Shown here piece after piece: positions 7,675 to 10,171 of a DNA stretch of 10,171 nt (its first letter is position 1; each line of letters opens with the position of its first letter). This stretch comes from JAFGIT01 sp016929465 [NCBI: Candidatus Coatesbacteria bacterium] (GTDB taxonomy: Bacteria > B130-G9), in assembly GCA_016929465.1 (NCBI GenBank), contig JAFGIT010000411.1:1-10171 (forward strand). Reading direction: 5' to 3'. A program made the position numbers and the translations under genes. Under the pieces are notes generated by a model. It worked only from the letters and a program-made list of their open reading frames with translations, was not told where the DNA came from and did not search any database.

Positions 7675-8874
7675 TCATTCGAGGGATATTGGCCCATAGA
7701 CCAGCGAGAGCACGACCGCGTATCCTGATTCCGTGAGGCCGCTCGCGACGAAAGGCGAGGCATTCGCCCTGGCTATCCAGAGCGACGGGTAATCATCCCA
7801 CGCACCTGTTGGCAACTGGGCCATGATGCTCGACGGGATAGTGAACTCGCCATCGTCGGAGCAGCGGCAGCTGCAATGTCGCTCAGTGTGCGTCACGCTG
7901 TCCCATGCATCGATTCCGAGGAAGATATCTGACGATCCACGCGACCGCCACTCGACCGAATATGCCTTGCTGGCGTCGATCACGACGTCGTCACCGAAAT
8001 CCGGATGATGGAGTTCCAGCGTCTGGGGCGCGACAACCGAGACGTTGAAGGCGCCTACATCCTGGCCTCCGTATCCGACAAATCGGTATTCCGCTCCGGC
8101 CGAGTAATATTCGTCATCGAGGTCATCGTTCTCGTACCAAACTTCCCCCTCCTCCATGTATCTGCGGAGCGAGGCATTCCCGTCGGGGCTTCCCAGCATG
8201 TCTATATGATCTCCAGCGTCCAGGTTGCCGGCGTCTATCCTGAAATCGCGGGAAGTCACCACACAGGTGTCTATCGGAAGGGCCAGGAGTGAGTTGAGCG
8301 ACAGCTCGGGCTCCCGATCATACTTGATGAAAGCACCGTCGGCGCTGACCGAAGCGCCCCAGTCTCCCTCATCGTCGTAATAGCGCCCGGACGATATCTC
8401 GACGTAGCCCGTTGACCAGTGGTCCGCGGCTTCCTTCACTTCGAACCAGTCGAACGAGATGTCGGCGATGAAATAGAGCGTGCCGGGGCTTGTGAATGCT
8501 GCAGCGAACCAATACTGCCCCGGTTCTGTCGCCGGAAGGCTCGAGTCCCCGACTTCATACGCAGAGAGCTCTGTCATCGGGAATAGAAAGCCGTGCTCCA
8601 AATATACATTGCTCAGTATCGGCATGAATTCAGTGCTCCAGCCCGGGACCTCATAGATAGAGCCATTTGGCGCGCCGAGCGCGATGTGCACATCTGTATA
8701 GACGCCGGGGCCGTCGTTATGGCCCGACACCGACAGGACCAGCGTGTCCACACCGAGAGTGTAGATATCCTTGTCAATGCGGACTTCAACACCGAGGTCC
8801 GCCGCAAACATCTCGCCAGAGAAGGCGAGCACCAACAGAACGCAGGCCATGAAACCCAAGATCCTCGCGCCCAT
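7675..8874 (-). CDS. Secreted beta-rich protein of unknown function with a CxCxC motif
   Basis: 399 residues from ATG 8874. An adjacent ATG at 8877 is equally possible. AAAGGA ends 7 bases upstream of 8874. An in-frame ATG at 8910 has no SD site and would put a charged stretch before the signal peptide. The N-terminus is a signal peptide (MGARILGF, a hydrophobic run to about 19, cleavage near EMFA-A, about 24). The rest is acidic and rich in Tyr, Trp, Ser and Gly, with no catalytic motif I recognise. The first part (VDTLVLSVSGHNDG onward, then PGQYWFAAAF) resembles Ig-like segments of large bacterial secreted proteins. The last 120 residues (YSVEWRSRGS to GEFTIPSSIMAQLP) resemble a C-terminal beta module seen in similar proteins. 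These are recollected resemblances, not searches. Cys334, Cys336 and Cys338 form C-S-C-R-C, and Cys204 is the only other Cys in the mature chain. No sorting signal is visible at the end (GPISLE). Confidence 0.78.
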   Translation of the reverse strand: MGARILGFMACVLLVLAFSGEMFAADLGVEVRIDKDIYTLGVDTLVLSVSGHNDGPGVYTDVHIALGAPNGSIYEVPGWSTEFMPILSNVYLEHGFLFPMTELSAYEVGDSSLPATEPGQYWFAAAFTSPGTLYFIADISFDWFEVKEAADHWSTGYVEISSGRYYDDEGDWGASVSADGAFIKYDREPELSLNSLLALPIDTCVVTSRDFRIDAGNLDAGDHIDMLGSPDGNASLRRYMEEGEVWYENDDLDDEYYSAGAEYRFVGYGGQDVGAFNVSVVAPQTLELHHPDFGDDVVIDASKAYSVEWRSRGSSDIFLGIDAWDSVTHTERHCSCRCSDDGEFTIPSSIMAQLPTGAWDDYPSLWIARANASPFVASGLTESGYAVVLSLVYGPISLE

Positions 8875-8881
8875 CATCCAG

Positions 8882-8887
8882 TCCTTT
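8882..8887 (-). promoter_or_regulatory. Ribosome binding site of the secreted CxCxC protein
   Basis: AAAGGA on the minus strand lies 7 bases before the ATG at 8874 and 4 bases before the ATG at 8877. A GAGGG (8892-8888) precedes it. Its position argues for one of these two starts over the in-frame ATG at 8910, which has no SD site. Confidence 0.55.
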
Positions 8888-8913
8888 CCCTCAATGCTCA
8901 AATCGGACATTAA

Positions 8914-8925
8914 ATTCCACGGAAT
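8914..8925. promoter_or_regulatory. Short inverted repeat ahead of the secreted protein gene
   Basis: ATTCC-AC-GGAAT is a 5-base inverted repeat with a 2-base centre. On the minus strand it abuts TTTAAT (8914-8909), a possible -10 box without a convincing -35. If this is a promoter, its start near 8902 would exclude the ATG at 8910 and fit the starts at 8877/8874. Confidence 0.2.
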
Positions 8926-8928
8926 ACA

Positions 8929-8943
8929 GGCGAAATACTCGCC
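8929..8943 (-). terminator. Small hairpin downstream of the malic enzyme gene
   Basis: GGCGA and TCGCC form a perfect 5-base stem around a 5-base loop, 24 bases past the malic enzyme stop. There is no T-tract. It could be a weak terminator, an RNA processing site, or chance. Confidence 0.2.
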
Positions 8944-8967
8944 AATGAATCCCGCTCGATCGGAGAA

Positions 8968-10171
8968 TTATATCACATCCCAACGAAATGGATGCTCCCT
9001 CACATATCGCTCGAAGAACTCGTAGCGATTCTCGAGGACCTCACGGAGGTAGGCTGTCTTTCGGAATACTTGCTCTGGATCGACATCAATCTGCGCGACG
9101 CCAGTTTGGATCGCGGCGCGCGCGACTGCGCGTGCCTCGGTTGGCATTGCACGGGGATCGACTGGGCTCGATATGATGTATTCCTCGGATAGGTCGGCGT
9201 CGCTCACCAGCGAGGCCAGCGCGTTCGCGGCGGCGATGAACATCGGCTCGTTCATGTCGGACGCCCTCGCGGAGAGTGCACCCCTGAAGAGACCAGGGAA
9301 TCCAAGGACGTTGTTGATCTGGTTCGGATAGTCCGAGCGGCCCGTGGCGACGATGCGAGCACCTGCCTCCTTAGCCTCCTCAGGCATTATCTCTGGATCA
9401 GGATTCGCCATCGCGAAGACTACAGCATCATTCGCCATCGACCGAACCATATCCCCCGAGACCTGCTTCGCAACCGATAGCCCCAGGAAGACGTCGGCGC
9501 CCTTCATCGCGTCGGCGAGCGTGCCCTTGATCATATCCGCGTTCGTCCGCTCCGCGATCTCTTCTTTATATGGATTCATCCCGACCGGCCTTCCCCTGTA
9601 GATGGCGCCCTTGGTGTCGCAAAGCACAACGTGCCTCGCGCCAGCGCACATCAAAAGGTCAGTAACGGCTATCCCGCTCGCGCCGGCACCATTCACGACG
9701 ATCCTGACGTCACCAATCGGCTTGCCCACAATCTTAAGGGAATTTATCAAACCGCTCAGGACTACGACCGCGGTCCCGTGCTGGTCGTCGTGGAACACCG
9801 GGATCGAGAGCTCCTCGCGAAGCGCCTTCAGGATGTCGAAGCACCGGGGCGCGGAGATGTCCTCCAGGTTGATGCCGCCGACGCAAGGCTCCAGGTTCTT
9901 CGCGAACTCGATGATTTTGTCTGTGTCCTTCGTGCCGATACAGAGCGGAAAGGCATCGACGCCAGCGAGCATTTTGAATAGAACCGACTTGCCCTCCATC
10001 ACTGGGATTCCCGCCGCGGGGCCGATGTCACCAAGTCCGAGGACGGCGGTCCCGTCAGAAAGGACCACGATGGTGTTGTCCTTGGATGTATATTCATGAA
10101 CCATCTCCGGGTCGCGCGCGATCGCGCGGCACACGTCAGCGACGCCGGGGGTATAGGCGAGCGTCAGGTCC
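8968..10171 (-). CDS. Malic enzyme (oxaloacetate-decarboxylating malate dehydrogenase), N-terminus outside window
   Basis: About 400 residues are visible up to the TAA at 8968-8970. The frame stays open to the window edge, so a short N-terminal piece is missing. The enzyme oxidatively decarboxylates malate to pyruvate and CO2 with NAD(P)+ and a divalent metal, in the cytoplasm. The fragment begins at the malic motif LAYTPGVAD with catalytic Tyr (fragment residue 6). Catalytic Lys is probably in VMEGKSV (fragment residue 61). Metal ligands are the ED of NLEDISAP and the second Asp of HDDQHGTAVV. The Rossmann dinucleotide fold follows with VNGAGASGIAV, then CDTKG. The protein ends soon after the NAD-binding domain (PFRWDVI), so it lacks the phosphotransacetylase-like extension of long MaeB proteins. 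Cofactor preference cannot be read safely, so no symbol is given. The gene for the secreted protein lies 93 bases downstream on the same strand with no evident functional link. Confidence 0.95.
   Translation of the reverse strand, partial: DLTLAYTPGVADVCRAIARDPEMVHEYTSKDNTIVVLSDGTAVLGLGDIGPAAGIPVMEGKSVLFKMLAGVDAFPLCIGTKDTDKIIEFAKNLEPCVGGINLEDISAPRCFDILKALREELSIPVFHDDQHGTAVVVLSGLINSLKIVGKPIGDVRIVVNGAGASGIAVTDLLMCAGARHVVLCDTKGAIYRGRPVGMNPYKEEIAERTNADMIKGTLADAMKGADVFLGLSVAKQVSGDMVRSMANDAVVFAMANPDPEIMPEEAKEAGARIVATGRSDYPNQINNVLGFPGLFRGALSARASDMNEPMFIAAANALASLVSDADLSEEYIISSPVDPRAMPTEARAVARAAIQTGVAQIDVDPEQVFRKTAYLREVLENRYEFFERYVREHPFRWDVI

Noticed and set aside
8875-8910. ATG at 8910 as start of the secreted protein
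   Set aside because: No SD site, an acidic leader before the signal peptide, and a much better site before the ATGs at 8877 and 8874.
9602-10099. Plus-strand frame of 165 codons opposite the malic enzyme
   Set aside because: Shadow of a strongly conserved enzyme frame, with no independent coding evidence.
1-10171. A defence, mobile or biosynthetic system
   Set aside because: No nuclease, transposase, integrase, reverse transcriptase, CRISPR repeats or biosynthetic cluster is visible. All six genes read as ordinary chromosomal genes.

Overview
The window looks like a piece of chromosome from a bacterium, probably an uncultured lineage. The signs are Shine-Dalgarno (SD) sites of the AGGAG type, one good sigma-70-like promoter, cleavable export signals on four of the six genes, and a bacterial-type HemW. 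The phylum cannot be fixed from the sequence. Base composition is moderately GC-rich, with frequent AGG, AGA and ATA codons. I see no rRNA, tRNA, CRISPR array, insertion sequence or phage gene. The six genes are tightly packed and no stretch longer than 300 bases lacks a gene.

Left part (1-5053, minus strand): a probable two-gene transcription unit for exported proteins. The first gene is a secreted protein with a transglutaminase-like (papain-fold) domain. After a 134-base gap comes a large exported tricorn-type peptidase whose 3' end lies outside the window. The two could work on proteins or peptides in the cell envelope, but this link rests on proximity only.

Centre (5054-5310): a 257-base divergent control region. 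A minus-strand promoter (TTGAAA, 16 bases, TATTAT) has a 14-base inverted repeat at its expected transcription start. A weaker plus-strand promoter candidate carries half of that repeat at its -10. The minus-strand promoter and a strong SD site place the start of the transglutaminase-like gene at a GTG (5053), not at the upstream ATGs.

Centre right (5311-7628, plus strand): a membrane-anchored or lipoprotein TPR protein, followed with a stop/start overlap (TGATG) by hemW, a radical-SAM haem chaperone. The overlap suggests translational coupling.

Right part (7675-10171, minus strand): a short-form malic enzyme whose N-terminus is cut by the window edge, then a secreted beta-rich protein of unknown function with a Cys-x-Cys-x-Cys motif. 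The latter converges on hemW, with two small hairpins between them.

I do not see a clear new biological system. The parts most worth a second look are the divergent control region, the exported tricorn plus transglutaminase-like pair, and the secreted CxCxC protein.
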